The notes: generated from the letters alone by a model not told the origin. A stretch of 64,000 bases of DNA from Montifringilla adamsi (GCA_017590115.1 JAGGNK010013003.1:1-64000), one strand, 5' to 3'. Positions 1 through 9,622 are shown, counted from the first letter of the stretch. Program-made: numbers and translations.

Positions 1-1113
1 TGTGGAGGCTAGGAGAGGGCCAAGTCTCTGCTGCCTGACTTGAGACAAGTAAATTCAACCGGGGTTTTTGTCATCCAAGTGGAGTCCTTTTTAGATGGGT
101 GTTTTAATGAGAAGTCCCAGTCTAGAGGCAGGATGCCATTCCTCCATCAAGTAGTTCCCTTCCATGAGGTTTGGCCTGGCTGGTTGTTGGTTTTCTTACC
201 CTCAAACAGTACCAAGTTTGAGTAGTAAGGAGCAAGGCAATTCCTAAGCCATTTTGGTCAGCAGGTGTCTCAAGGTGGACATTTTTCTTGAGATTCCTGT
301 CCTTCATACAGTTTGCTTGATGGACAGCGCATGTGGTTTATTTCCCCCGTGCTGCAATCAGCATTTAAGACAGGAATTTGGTCCTTGCTTTCTCTTCATG
401 CCAGTGGCAGAGCTACTTGTACTGTTCTCCTCTGATAACATAGGGGATTTACTTAGCTCTGTCATGCTCAGCGGTGGCAGGAAAGTGACCACATGCCTCA
501 GTAGTGTAGCTAGCACCTTGCCGTGCTCATGGAAGAGACAGGTTGATCCAAGAGGATTATTCCCAGTGGATTTGTTAAGCTGTGCATGTAGTCTCTAGGA
601 AAGCAAACAAAATGTGAGCGTAGTTCTGAGGGGTCTGGCTTCTATTTATCTCTGTGTTACTGATTTTCTGCATCCTTCAGATATGCCCCTGTTCATCTGT
701 TCAGATGCATCTGAGCTACTTTTGCAGATTGTCATGCCTGGTTGTAGAGACACTTCTCCAGAGTGATGAGTTTCCTTATTATAAGATACACAGGTCCCAT
801 ATGAGGAGGAGGCATTTAAACTTGGAAGCAGTGTCTCTCTTTCCCCACAAAGCAATGTGACCTGTGTGTCTTGGAAGCCATCTGAAGATAGATCAGATGC
901 ATCTCATCCTTGGTTTTCCTGAGTAAGCACTGGGAGAATGTTGCTTGCAAGATTGTCTCCTGTAATGATTGTCACGAGGTCCACGTTGTTCTTCAGAGCC
1001 TCATGATTTTCTAGCTTGAAATCACATCATTAGGAAAGCTCCTCAAGATGTTTGGCTCACAATTATCTGAAGGTATTATCAGCAACAGGTCCTAATTTGG
1101 TTTTGTTTTCCAG
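1..1113. other. No recognised exon; probable TOGARAM-like intron
   Basis: I see no exon here that I can name. The stretch lies directly upstream of the first clear TOGARAM-like exon and ends in a good polypyrimidine tract and AG acceptor at 1112-1113, so it is most simply intron. A weak candidate acceptor follows a pyrimidine-rich run near 680, but the sequence after it meets stops in the expected frame and shows no TOG-like pattern. Confidence 0.4.
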
Positions 1114-1318
1114 GGCAAAGTCTGCCACTGATGGACACCGCCTGCACCGTGCAAGAGCCCAGGTCACGTTACCTGCATCTGTGGAAGAAAGGGAGCTGCT
1201 CCAGAAGCTTTACCATCTCCTGGAAGCCAAGGGGTTCCAGACACGGATGGAAGGAGTGGCACTCCTCCTAGACCTGTCCAAAAGCAGACCCCAGCTGATC
1301 TCCACTAACATTGTCCAA
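1114..1318 (+). CDS. TOGARAM-like exon, start of C-terminal TOG domain
   Basis: This internal exon encodes about 68 residues from the beginning of the last TOG domain of a TOGARAM-family protein (TOG array regulator of axonemal microtubules). Family members bind tubulin through HEAT-like TOG domains and act at cilia. The exon follows a strong acceptor, begins one base into a codon and ends in phase 0 at GTATGT. It encodes a helical pattern (ERELLQKLYHLLEAKGFQTR, then MEGVALLLDL and NIVQ) that lines up with the TOG4 start of human TOGARAM1/2 as I remember it. The next exon continues with IFDYF, completing the conserved NIV-IFD step. It is open throughout. Because later exons are broken, the locus may be a pseudogene. 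TOGARAM1 versus TOGARAM2 cannot be decided here. Confidence 0.72.
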
Positions 1319-2486
1319 GTATGTAGGATATCTTCATTGCTCCTTTCATTTAGCTCCTTCCCCAAGCCTGCAGAAGTAAAGTTAATTCAGTGTGTCTTGG
1401 CACTACATCCTGGCTGTTTGGGACAGGCTGGTCCCTCTTATCCAGAGAAACTTACTGAGCTCCAGGCTTCAGGACAAGTTATTTCAGTCCAGCTGTATTT
1501 GTCTGGCAGGTGCCTATTGCTGCTGTTCATCAGAAGATGGCAGAATTTTCTGCTGGTGTAACCTCTGCTGTCTCCTACTCCCAGCTGGGTTAAGTGAAGG
1601 GAATTGAGCCATTGAAAACATGGCAATTATTCTCTAGAGAAAAAATGGGTTTGCGTGGGGAAGAGAAGTATCAGGCTGGGTTGGTTTAAACAAAATGTTT
1701 TTAAAAGGATACTTCTGTAAACTCCATCTTGTCTTGCACAGGTAAAACTCATTTCCATCCTCTAAAGAGTAAAGGTAAAGATGGTGCTCACCCTTCTTGG
1801 GGGGCCTTTTTTTCTCTTTGGAAAGGAAGAAAACAAATAAGGAGAGATCCATCCCTTCTCCTCCCAGGAGCTGCTTTTTCCCTTTCTCCAGAAAAGTGTG
1901 CCTGATAATGTGGCTGTCAAGGGACTGAACCTGCTCGAATGAGAGCTGTACAGCACATTACATTTCACAAGTCCACCTGTTAGTTAGAGAAATGGTCTGG
2001 ATGCTGGAAGAGTTAATCAGAGCCCTGCCCTTCTCCAGACACAGGTTCTGAGACAGACAAAACAAAACTTAGATCTCCTCCAGCCATAGTTTTGGCAAAA
2101 TCATAGCAGCCCTCAATACTTGAGGCAACTGTATAGAAAAATGGGCATTGTAAATATCTGCTTCCATACTTGTAAAGCAAAGGTAGTCTTTTGAATTAAT
2201 AAATGGAATTGATTTAATGATTTATAGGTGGAGAGAAGCACCATAAGAACTTTTCTGTCCCCAACCAAAACTCTTAAAAACAGATGAAAATCTTTCAAGC
2301 AGCATGAGGTTGTGCAACCATTCCAGTGAGTGGCCCAGAGGAAAACTCACTTTAACACGTTCGTTCCCGACTGGACTGAGAAAGGATCACTTTCATCTTT
2401 TATATTGCTGAGTGCTCATTTCTACATCCCCTCTTCAAAACAAGGTCATTTAAATCAAGCTTCCATGTTGTTTGTTCTCTTCACAG

Positions 2487-2612
2487 ATTTTTGATTATTT
2501 TGTCCTGAGAATCTCTGACACACATAAAAAAGTGAAGCAGAAGGCGCTGGAGGTGCTGGCAGAAATCATAGGACTCCTGAAGGATGCCCTGAACCCGGTG
2601 ATGGTCCGTTTG
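2487..2612 (+). pseudogene. TOGARAM-like exon 2, 5' half only
   Basis: After a clear acceptor (pyrimidine tract and CAG at 2484-2486) this exon starts in phase 0, matching the end of the 1114-1318 exon. It encodes 42 residues with the TOG helix pattern, beginning IFDYFVLRISDTHKKVKQKA and ending NPVMVRL. Homology stops abruptly at 2612. The reading frame then meets TGA at 2625-2627 and no donor is present before the next exon only 40 bases away. The missing second half of the exon lies about 2.5 kb downstream at 5105-5195. A deletion therefore seems to have removed the 3' half of the exon and nearly all of the following intron. Confidence 0.7.
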
Positions 2613-2652
2613 GCCTCAGAAGAGTGAGCAGAAACGTGTGTTTCACTTGTAG

Positions 2653-2739
2653 ATGAAGTATCACTGATGAAAGAGCTCAGCCACCAATGGAGCCAACTGA
2701 GTGGCGAAGCTCTGCTGGACGTCACGGAGCGTATCACAG
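2653..2739 (+). CDS. TOGARAM-like exon 3
   Basis: This 87-base exon has a TTGTAG acceptor and a GTACGG donor. It enters in phase 1 and encodes about 29 residues including SLMKELSHQWSQLSG and LLDVTERIT. This corresponds to the segment before the last helices of TOGARAM TOG4, where the human protein has a similar K-Q-D-M-T-E-K pattern (recalled). The entry phase fits the donor of the displaced exon 2 half at 5195, and the exit phase fits the exon at 3427. Its present upstream neighbour is truncated, so it could only be used if exon 2 is skipped or read aberrantly. Confidence 0.65.
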
Positions 2740-2950
2740 GTACGGCCTCCCCTTCTAAGCCATGTCCAGAGGCTCCCTCATAAATGTCCCTTACGTTGTG
2801 AACAGACAGTAGAGTAGCTCCTCCATGTCAGGAGGTGCTGAGCTCTCACTGGGACTCTTCTCAAGTTCAATAGCAGCCAAAGTGTTTAATTGCAAATGAA
2901 GTCCAATTTTTTCAAAGGGTACCATAACCCTTTTCCTGCTTAGCAGAAGT

Positions 2951-4071
2951 GTGTTCAAATACTGCCCTTTGCTGTGTGCCACGGAGCAAAGGGAAGAGCC
3001 AGATTAGACATTTGGCCCTTGACATCAAAGTTACAAAAATGGAATCATTGCTTTTATTAGAAGTCTCTCAATTGCTTCTCTAGCGTGCATTTCCAAATCT
3101 TCCTCGTGGGTTTAGACAATTTATTAATGGAAATAGACGGCAATTTGCTGTTTCATTCATTGTTCATGCAGAAAGAAATTGTGCAATAATTTAGTAAAGA
3201 TACAAAGTCTGCCACAGGTACAAGGCTGTGGTTGGAGAAACTGGTCCAGAGGGGTTGGTGGTTGTGTTTCAAGGATGATCAGCTGCTTTGCCCATTTCTG
3301 GGTCATGGGGGTGTGTGTGCTGTTTCACGGATCTTAGCCAGAGAGGCTTCCAAGAAGCAAAAGCAGAGGTAGATCCCTGTTTGCATGGAGGCTGGTGGGT
3401 AAGAAGCTGTGTCTCTCTCCCGGCAGTGCTTGTGGAATGGGTTCACTTGAGGAGCCCTGAAGTGGTCCAGCGCTACGCCCTGCCCGTGCTCTGGTCCTGC
3501 CTGGAGAACAAGGCGCTGCCTGTGCGAAGCGCCAACGTCTGCGCTGTGGTCACCAAGCTGGCCTGTGCCCTCTGTGAGGTGATGGGCAGCGAGATGATTA
3601 AGTTAGCAGACAGCACACCACCACATGTGCAGGAAAACCTCAACAGCCTTTTGGGCTGGTGAAGGTTTGATGCTCTCCAGAAAGTGGACAAAGTTCTGAG
3701 TTGGACACCACCGGACGTGACTTTTCACCTGTGCCAAAAATGACAAAATACTAAGGAAGGGTGTGCATCTGACCCCGCTCTGTTATCACCATTGCCCTTC
3801 CTAGTCATGACATGGGGGGCCTGAAGCAAACCCAGACTAAAGACAAGTGAAGACCAAGCATGGATCAGCCTGAAGCAAACCCAGACTGAGGACAAGGCAA
3901 ACACCAAGCATGGATCAGCATCACCCAGAGGTGAGGTGGGAGCTGGGTCGCTCTCTGTTGGGAGGAAGGGTCTTGTGGCAGCCCAGAGAGGCTGTGCACA
4001 TTCCCAGGGAACAGCTGTGCCCTGCATGTGCCCCTGCAAGGAGCTGTGCTGCTGGCAGTGCCCCGTGGAGC
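2951..4071 (+). repeat. Duplication A, copy 1 (1,121 bp)
   Basis: This block recurs at 5926-7046 with a constant offset of 2,975 bases. The two copies look identical wherever I compared them, including a 124-codon open frame and several minus-strand frames. The block starts in the intron before TOGARAM-like exon 4, includes that exon, and ends about 400 bases after it. The near-perfect identity points to a recent event, gene conversion, or possibly an assembly artefact. Its first 188 bases are also part of duplication B. Confidence 0.92.
3427..3662 (+). CDS. TOGARAM-like exon 4 (end of TOG domain), copy 1
   Basis: The exon follows a CTCTCTCCCGGCAG acceptor and continues exon 3 in phase (G|TG). 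It encodes the last helices of a TOG domain, with VLVEWVHLRSPEVVQRYALP, LPVLWSCLENKALPVRSANV and a PPHVQENLNSLLG ending. The ending resembles the P-P-H-I-K-K-S-L-E-E-L-L pattern near the human TOGARAM C-terminus (recalled). The frame can stop at TGA 3660-3662. Alternatively a donor CTG|GTGAAG at 3658 would splice to a further exon: the phase fits 4344-4390 and then 8096. Base composition is GC-rich compared with its introns, as expected for a real exon. An identical copy lies at 6402-6637. Confidence 0.75.
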
Positions 4072-4343
4072 GCAGAGGAGGCAGGGCTTCAAAGCATCTC
4101 AGGATGGGTCCCCTGCTGGACTTGGCTGTTATTTCAGCCAGAGCTTGGCCAGCTCTGTGTGACTCCAGCAACTGGAGGCTTAACACAATTAACCATCTTT
4201 GCATCTTCTTGGGATTATGTGTTGCATTTCCTCCTTCATGAGAGTGGCCATGCTAAGATGGTTTGCCTCCTTGCATGGTACGCCCATTCCCTCCCTTCTC
4301 TTTCTAGCTCCTCATATGTTCATTTGTCCTGCATTTTCTCCAG

Positions 4344-4390
4344 GCCAAGACCCAGCAGCAGAAGCCAAGAGAATATCTCGGAATATGCAG
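4344..4390 (+). CDS. Candidate small TOGARAM-like exon
   Basis: A 47-base segment is bounded by a good acceptor (TTTTCTCCAG) and donor (CAG|GTGGGT). If exon 4 uses the donor at 3658, this exon joins in phase, stays open for about 15 residues and leaves in phase 1, which fits the acceptor of the terminal exon at 8096. The evidence is only splice signals and phase agreement. I recognise no conserved motif in the encoded peptide, and duplication A ends before it, so it has no second copy. Confidence 0.35.
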
Positions 4391-5075
4391 GTGGGTAGAG
4401 GGTATCTCTGTCCTAAAATGACCATTGGGATCTTGACTCTGTGATGACACTTGGAAAGTTTGGTTAAAATGCATTCTTTTGAAACTTGCTTTAAATGAAT
4501 TTCAATTCCTTGATGGGCTCAGTGGACTCTCCCAGAGCCCAGTGACTGGGAGTGTTCTCCGGTGGTACAGTGAAAATCCCTCCAGTGTGAAGTGTTGAGT
4601 GGCAGGAGCCAGAGTGGTACCTTGGGATTCTGGAAATGCAGCTCAAGAAAGGAAACATTTCCTCTCCATTCTGCACATGCCTTGTATCTCCCTGCAGTCT
4701 CTCAAGTGTCAAACTGAGAATAGAAAAGGAAGGCATTTAGCATGAAATGAGAAATGTTCCATCTTTTCCTCCTGCTTTTGAAGGAGAAAACCTTTCCTAG
4801 GTGTGGTTTCTGAGATGAATGCTTTGTGATGCGAAGGAGATTCATGGGTATTGCCTGGTTTTTCAATGGCAGAAATAGGGAAATCTCCTATGATAGAAAG
4901 TCTTTTTGAATTTTCCAATGAAGGAGAAGGAGACTTCCAAATGGATGCAGCCTAGGCATGGTGTGAGTTTGTCATGCTCTGACAGCCCAAGTCCAAAGCC
5001 ACCTCTGGCAGGTTCCCAATGACAAATATCCTCCCTGGCTTAAAAGAGAGTGAACAGAAGAGACTGATGCCTTAA
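4391..5075. other. Intron-like stretch between TOGARAM-like fragments
   Basis: No exon, RNA gene or known repeat is recognised here. The stretch runs from the donor of the candidate exon at 4390 to the 5' break of the displaced exon 2 fragment at 5076. Confidence 0.4.
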
Positions 5076-5195
5076 ATGCCCTGAACCCGGTGATGGTCCG
5101 TTTGGTTGAAGGCATAACAAAGAACCTAAACTCAAAGGATCCTGGGGTTCGTGCCGCAGCTGTGAAGGCACTGGACCAATCTGTCGCTCATTTGG
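5076..5195 (+). pseudogene. TOGARAM-like exon 2, displaced 3' half
   Basis: The first 30 bases (5076-5105) repeat 2584-2613. From 5105 on, the fragment supplies the exon 2 part missing from the first copy: VEGITKNLNSKDPGVRAAAV followed by KALDQSVAHL. This matches the N-L-N-S-K-P-G helix turn of TOGARAM TOG4 (recalled). It ends in phase 1 at a G|GTAGTG donor, exactly the phase required by exon 3 at 2653. There is no acceptor at its left edge and no first half of the exon, so it cannot be a normal exon. No exon 3 equivalent is seen between it and 6402. Confidence 0.72.
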
Positions 5196-5560
5196 GTAGT
5201 GCTGAGCCTTGGCGTGGACTCTCCTCACCTGTGTCTCTGTCTCTCTGACACAAGAGAACGCTGAGTGCCTTGGTAGCTGTTGCTGTCTGTGGAATGCTCC
5301 AGCTGACACCTTTTCCTGCTTAACAGAATTGGTTTGGGGTAGTTTCAGGAGCTCTTTCAGTGTTGATGACTGCTGGTGGATTAACAGCATAGAGAAAATG
5401 AAGTCTCTTCCAGCACAGAATAGTAAATAGCTACTACATAACCTTTTGCCTGATCAGAAAATAAGGCTGGTCTCCTGAGCATTTCAGGTTTTGATCTCTC
5501 AGCCAAATCTGCCATGCAAGGAGCCTGTTGGTAGTAACTTTTTGTCTGTGTTTGATATAG

Positions 5561-6113
5561 TTCAGTTCAGAAAATGAGCAGAGAGCAGATTCCAGAGACA
5601 ATGTGAGAAAACCCTCGTGTTTTGGCTAAATTTCAGTCTCCTGTGTAGCCTTTTTCTCTCTCTATGCACCTATTTCAGTGCACATTGTAAGAAAAAATGC
5701 TATTAACACTGGAAGAGCAAATGCCATTAATATGTGGAGATGCTTAAGTGCCAGAGCAAATGCCAGGGCAATGGGTTTGAGTAATTCTCTAAGATACCCT
5801 GAGGGTTGAAACAGCTCTTTGTTGGAAGCCACAAAAGCATTCTGCCAAAGACACCAGCTAGTCACTGATGTTTCTCATGCAGCTGTCAAGCAGCACCCAT
5901 CTCTGGTGGGCTGGAGTTTTGAAATGTGTTCTAATACTGCCCTTTGCTGTGTGCCACGGAGCAAAGGGAAGAGCCAGATTAGACATTTGGCCCTTGACAT
6001 CAAAGTTACAAAAATGGAATCATTGCTTTTATTAGAAGTCTCTCAATTGCTTCTCTAGCGTGCATTTCCAAATCTTCCTCGTGGGTTTAGACAATTTATT
6101 AATGGAAATAGAC
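5561..6113 (+). repeat. Duplication B, copy 1 (553 bp)
   Basis: This block recurs at 7429-7981 with an offset of 1,868 bases and no difference that I could see. Its last 188 bases overlap duplication A, so 2951-3138 is a third copy of that part. I find no exon or transposon signature inside it. It is probably intron sequence of the TOGARAM-like gene. Confidence 0.9.
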
Positions 6114-7046
6114 GGCAATTTGCTGTTTCATTCATTGTTCATGCAGAAAGAAATTGTGCAATAATTTAGTAAAGATACAAAGTCTGCCACAGGTACAAGG
6201 CTGTGGTTGGAGAAACTGGTCCAGAGGGGTTGGTGGTTGTGTTTCAAGGATGATCAGCTGCTTTGCCCATTTCTGGGTCATGGGGGTGTGTGTGCTGTTT
6301 CACGGATCTTAGCCAGAGAGGCTTCCAAGAAGCAAAAGCAGAGGTAGATCCCTGTTTGCATGGAGGCTGGTGGGTAAGAAGCTGTGTCTCTCTCCCGGCA
6401 GTGCTTGTGGAATGGGTTCACTTGAGGAGCCCTGAAGTGGTCCAGCGCTACGCCCTGCCCGTGCTCTGGTCCTGCCTGGAGAACAAGGCGCTGCCTGTGC
6501 GAAGCGCCAACGTCTGCGCTGTGGTCACCAAGCTGGCCTGTGCCCTCTGTGAGGTGATGGGCAGCGAGATGATTAAGTTAGCAGACAGCACACCACCACA
6601 TGTGCAGGAAAACCTCAACAGCCTTTTGGGCTGGTGAAGGTTTGATGCTCTCCAGAAAGTGGACAAAGTTCTGAGTTGGACACCACCGGACGTGACTTTT
6701 CACCTGTGCCAAAAATGACAAAATACTAAGGAAGGGTGTGCATCTGACCCCGCTCTGTTATCACCATTGCCCTTCCTAGTCATGACATGGGGGGCCTGAA
6801 GCAAACCCAGACTAAAGACAAGTGAAGACCAAGCATGGATCAGCCTGAAGCAAACCCAGACTGAGGACAAGGCAAACACCAAGCATGGATCAGCATCACC
6901 CAGAGGTGAGGTGGGAGCTGGGTCGCTCTCTGTTGGGAGGAAGGGTCTTGTGGCAGCCCAGAGAGGCTGTGCACATTCCCAGGGAACAGCTGTGCCCTGC
7001 ATGTGCCCCTGCAAGGAGCTGTGCTGCTGGCAGTGCCCCGTGGAGC
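5926..7046 (+). repeat. Duplication A, copy 2 (1,121 bp)
   Basis: This is the second copy of 2951-4071. Its left edge lies inside duplication B, and its right edge falls at 7046, where the two copies diverge after a shared CCCCGTGGAG. It carries the second copy of TOGARAM-like exon 4. Confidence 0.92.
6402..6637 (+). CDS. TOGARAM-like exon 4, copy 2
   Basis: This copy is identical to 3427-3662 in the encoded protein, with the same acceptor, the same possible donor at 6633 and the same TGA at 6635-6637. It lacks an upstream exon 3 and a complete exon 2. It is, however, the copy closest to the intact terminal exon and poly(A) signal. Whether it is transcribed cannot be told from sequence. Perfect conservation of the frame is equally explained by a recent duplication. 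Confidence 0.6.
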
Positions 7047-7347
7047 CGTAGGGCTGCTCAGCTGTGGGTCAGGGAGAGCAGCAGGAGGGTGCATGTGCAG
7101 CTGAGCCATTGCTGGAGAGCACAGGGCTCTGGGCTCCCTGCTGTCCCAGGGCAGCCCAGAGGCCAGGCTGTTCCTGTGGGAGCTCTGTGGAAGTGGGGCA
7201 GGGTTTTCCCCTGGCCTGCCTCAAGGTGCTGCTGGCAGGAGCATGTTTCCCTGTGCAGCAGTTTAGAAGTTTCCAGGAAGTCTGTCCCATGAAATATGGA
7301 GCTTCAACTTTGTGGACTGTGATACATTTTGTGTCTCCACTTTGCAG

Positions 7348-7445
7348 ATCTGACAGGCTACGCTACTGACAAGAATCTCCCCCAGACACGTCCCTCTTCA
7401 CTCCTTCCCATCAAGCTCTTGCCTCCCATTCAGTTCAGAAAATGA
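7348..7445 (+). pseudogene. Truncated copy of TOGARAM-like terminal exon
   Basis: After a CTTTGCAG acceptor the frame reads DLTGYATDKNLPQTRPSSLL, then IKLLPPIQ, and ends at TGA 7443-7445. It aligns with the complete terminal exon at 8096, which starts DTTGNPLAKKF and also has LPP-Q. The intron just upstream (from about 7258) is also related to that before 8096. Similarity is lost exactly at 7429, the left edge of duplication B copy 2, so the insertion of that block cut this exon. It is older and more diverged than duplications A and B. Confidence 0.6.
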
Positions 7446-7981
7446 GCAGAGAGCAGATTCCAGAGACAATGTGAGAAAACCCTCGTGTTTTGGCTAAATT
7501 TCAGTCTCCTGTGTAGCCTTTTTCTCTCTCTATGCACCTATTTCAGTGCACATTGTAAGAAAAAATGCTATTAACACTGGAAGAGCAAATGCCATTAATA
7601 TGTGGAGATGCTTAAGTGCCAGAGCAAATGCCAGGGCAATGGGTTTGAGTAATTCTCTAAGATACCCTGAGGGTTGAAACAGCTCTTTGTTGGAAGCCAC
7701 AAAAGCATTCTGCCAAAGACACCAGCTAGTCACTGATGTTTCTCATGCAGCTGTCAAGCAGCACCCATCTCTGGTGGGCTGGAGTTTTGAAATGTGTTCT
7801 AATACTGCCCTTTGCTGTGTGCCACGGAGCAAAGGGAAGAGCCAGATTAGACATTTGGCCCTTGACATCAAAGTTACAAAAATGGAATCATTGCTTTTAT
7901 TAGAAGTCTCTCAATTGCTTCTCTAGCGTGCATTTCCAAATCTTCCTCGTGGGTTTAGACAATTTATTAATGGAAATAGAC
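7429..7981 (+). repeat. Duplication B, copy 2 (553 bp)
   Basis: This is the second copy of 5561-6113. It begins with TTCAGTTCAG inside the truncated terminal exon and ends with GGAAATAGAC. The following sequence is related to the intron at 7258, so the block sits between two parts of an older duplicated terminal-exon region. Confidence 0.9.
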
Positions 7982-7994
7982 AGTTTACAGGAAG

Positions 7995-8045
7995 TGTGTC
8001 CCATGAAATATGAAGCTTCAGATGCTTCATATTTCATGGGACACA
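7995..8045. repeat. Perfect 22-bp inverted repeat (hairpin)
   Basis: Positions 7995-8016 are the exact reverse complement of 8024-8045, separated by a 7-base loop. The left arm (GTGTCCCATGAAATATGAAG core) is also present, with changes, in the related intron at about 7275. The right arm has no counterpart there, so it appears to be a local inverted duplication. It lies about 50 bases upstream of the terminal-exon acceptor. Confidence 0.9.
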
Positions 8046-8095
8046 TTAAATATATGTTTGCATTCCGGGCTCTGTTAAACTTTGTGTCTCCACAG

Positions 8096-8229
8096 ATACG
8101 ACTGGCAACCCTCTTGCCAAGAAGTTTTCTCTGGACGCTTCGGACATGCTCTTATCAAGGAAGACCTTGCCTCCAGTCCAGAAGAGCTGTCTTTCCTCCA
8201 AGATCAGGAAGAAGCTGCTGACTGTCTGA
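8096..8229 (+). CDS. Terminal coding exon of TOGARAM-like unit
   Basis: The exon follows TTTGTGTCTCCACAG and enters in phase 1. It encodes about 44 residues, starting DTTGNPLAKKFSLDASDMLL and ending in a basic tail (KIRKKLLTV) before TGA 8227-8229. A degenerate relative of this exon occurs at 7348, which argues that it is a true duplicated gene part and not a chance frame. An AATAAA lies 146 bases after the stop. I do not recognise this tail from human TOGARAM proteins, so its membership in the same transcript is inferred from position, strand and phase. Confidence 0.55.
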
Positions 8230-8236
8230 AGAATGT

Positions 8237-8335
8237 TTCAAGAATAGGATTCAGGATTTAGGATTATCAAGAATAGGATTCATCAAGAATAGTGTTTATC
8301 AGAATAGGAGTTAGAATTTTGGAATAGGTTTTAGG
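8237..8335 (+). repeat. Short AAGAATAGGATT-type tandem repeat
   Basis: Degenerate units based on TCAAGAATAGGATT occur at about 8238, 8267, 8283 and 8299, continuing as variants to about 8335. They lie in the presumed 3' UTR of the TOGARAM-like unit. No function is suggested. Confidence 0.7.
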
Positions 8336-8374
8336 CTTCATAGTTTCAGATGTACATATGTTCTGATAGTTTTG

Positions 8375-8380
8375 AATAAA
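8375..8380 (+). terminator. Poly(A) signal AATAAA of TOGARAM-like unit
   Basis: A canonical AATAAA is followed at once by a TGTGTTTTG stretch of the U/GU-rich downstream type. It sits 146 bases beyond the TGA of the terminal exon and closes the plus-strand unit. Confidence 0.6.
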
Positions 8381-8399
8381 TGTGTTTTGAGTCTATCTT

Positions 8400-9405
8400 T
8401 AATTTTGGTGACATATTTTAATTACATATATTTTATTTTGATGATTTTTAAAAAATCAATTAATTAATTAAATTTAAATAAACCAAAAGGAGAATGTGAG
8501 ACCGGGACCTGCTACGGTAGAAATTATGGGAGTACAGCTCATTCGATGTGCCAGTGTCTCGCCACATCCTTTCCTTAAGTGCAGACCTGGGTATTACCAA
8601 TGTGAACACTTAATTGGCATTTCATTCTCCTTCACGATATGCAGATCTCAGGGCTTTTAGTTTCAGCAGCTGCTGTACTGGCTCTGGGGAAGAACAGTAA
8701 GTGGGAAACAGCAACTGCCAGCCTTGCGGGAGTGTGGGGGAAAACCTGGAGTTTCTGTGGCAAAAGATGAATGGGAAGAGCGCAATTCCAAAGCCAAAGC
8801 TTCGTTAGGAGAGCAGGATCAGTTCTTTACTGCATGCTTGGATGAAAATCATTTGGGACCTCCTTTTTGTATCTCATGCAGAAAAGGAGGTCTTAATAAT
8901 ACCATGCTACTTAAACCCACATTGTGATGCAGCTCTGTAGTGGTTCACAATGAAGCAGATTGCCTGCTTTGTCACTGCCAGCCCTGGTGACCCTGCGAGG
9001 GACTGTAGTGTATCCCATGCCTGTTTTGCCTCCAAGCAAAGCTTGGTTTCCCTTCTTAGTGTAGAATAAATACAAGAATAGTAAAATTGACAATTAAAGT
9101 CGCCACTTTGGAGGATATGCTCATGGTTTCGCACGTCAGTCTTGCACTTCATGCTCTCAAGGCTTGTCACTCATCATGAAATATTTTAATAGAAAAACTC
9201 AGATCCCATGTTACATCTGAATAAAATTGCATCAGATCATCAAGAATTCTGCAGGCAGGAACAAGACAAAAACTTTCTGGCTCTCACTTTAAGCTGTCCT
9301 GGATTTCTGCAGCCCTTTCTGGAAGCTGCTGTAGGCAGAGTGTTTGGAGTTGTTTTTATGGGCTTTATGAAAGATATGTGGAACAGTCTGCAGGGCTCTC
9401 CTGGC
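8400..9405. other. AT-rich block then unassigned sequence
   Basis: 8400-8485 is very AT-rich, with TTAA-type runs. From 8490 to 9405 I recognise no exon with both splice sites. A purine run followed by TGTGAGACC at 8494 has the look of an LTR start, but I cannot find a matching second LTR. An open frame at 8724-8927 has no recognisable motif. Confidence 0.35.
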
Positions 9406-9415
9406 AGAAAACTAT

Positions 9416-9622
9416 TTGTCCAAGTCCAGGGGCATCGTGCCGGCAGAAGCGGAGTGGCCCCGCTCCCAGCCCGAGTGTATGAGTGGGGCCAGAAAAGACA
9501 CCGAGGGGCTCCAGCCCAGCTGCTTCACCTGCCGTGACCACTCCACAGAGCTCTGCCATTGGGAGAAAGCCGATGCCAGACGAGCCACCAAACTTTCATC
9601 TGCTGCAGGAACTGCTCTGTGA
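9416..9622 (+). pseudogene. Cys-rich gene fragment, 3' part (copy 1)
   Basis: A plus-strand frame contains GLQPSCFTCRDHSTELCHW, with Cys and His spacing that suggests a zinc-binding finger, and ends at TGA 9620-9622. An AATAAA follows at 9796-9801. From 9500 the sequence recurs at 10724 in duplication C. It has no clear acceptor of its own that I can defend. With the nearby PHD-like terminal exon (12026) it may belong to the PHF7/G2E3-type PHD gene family, which is multicopy in songbirds (recalled), but the match is only to spacing. The function, if any, is unknown. Confidence 0.35.

Noticed and set aside
8494..9200. Possible LTR starting TGTGAGACC after a purine run
   Set aside because: No second LTR, no target-site duplication and no internal viral sequence next to it.
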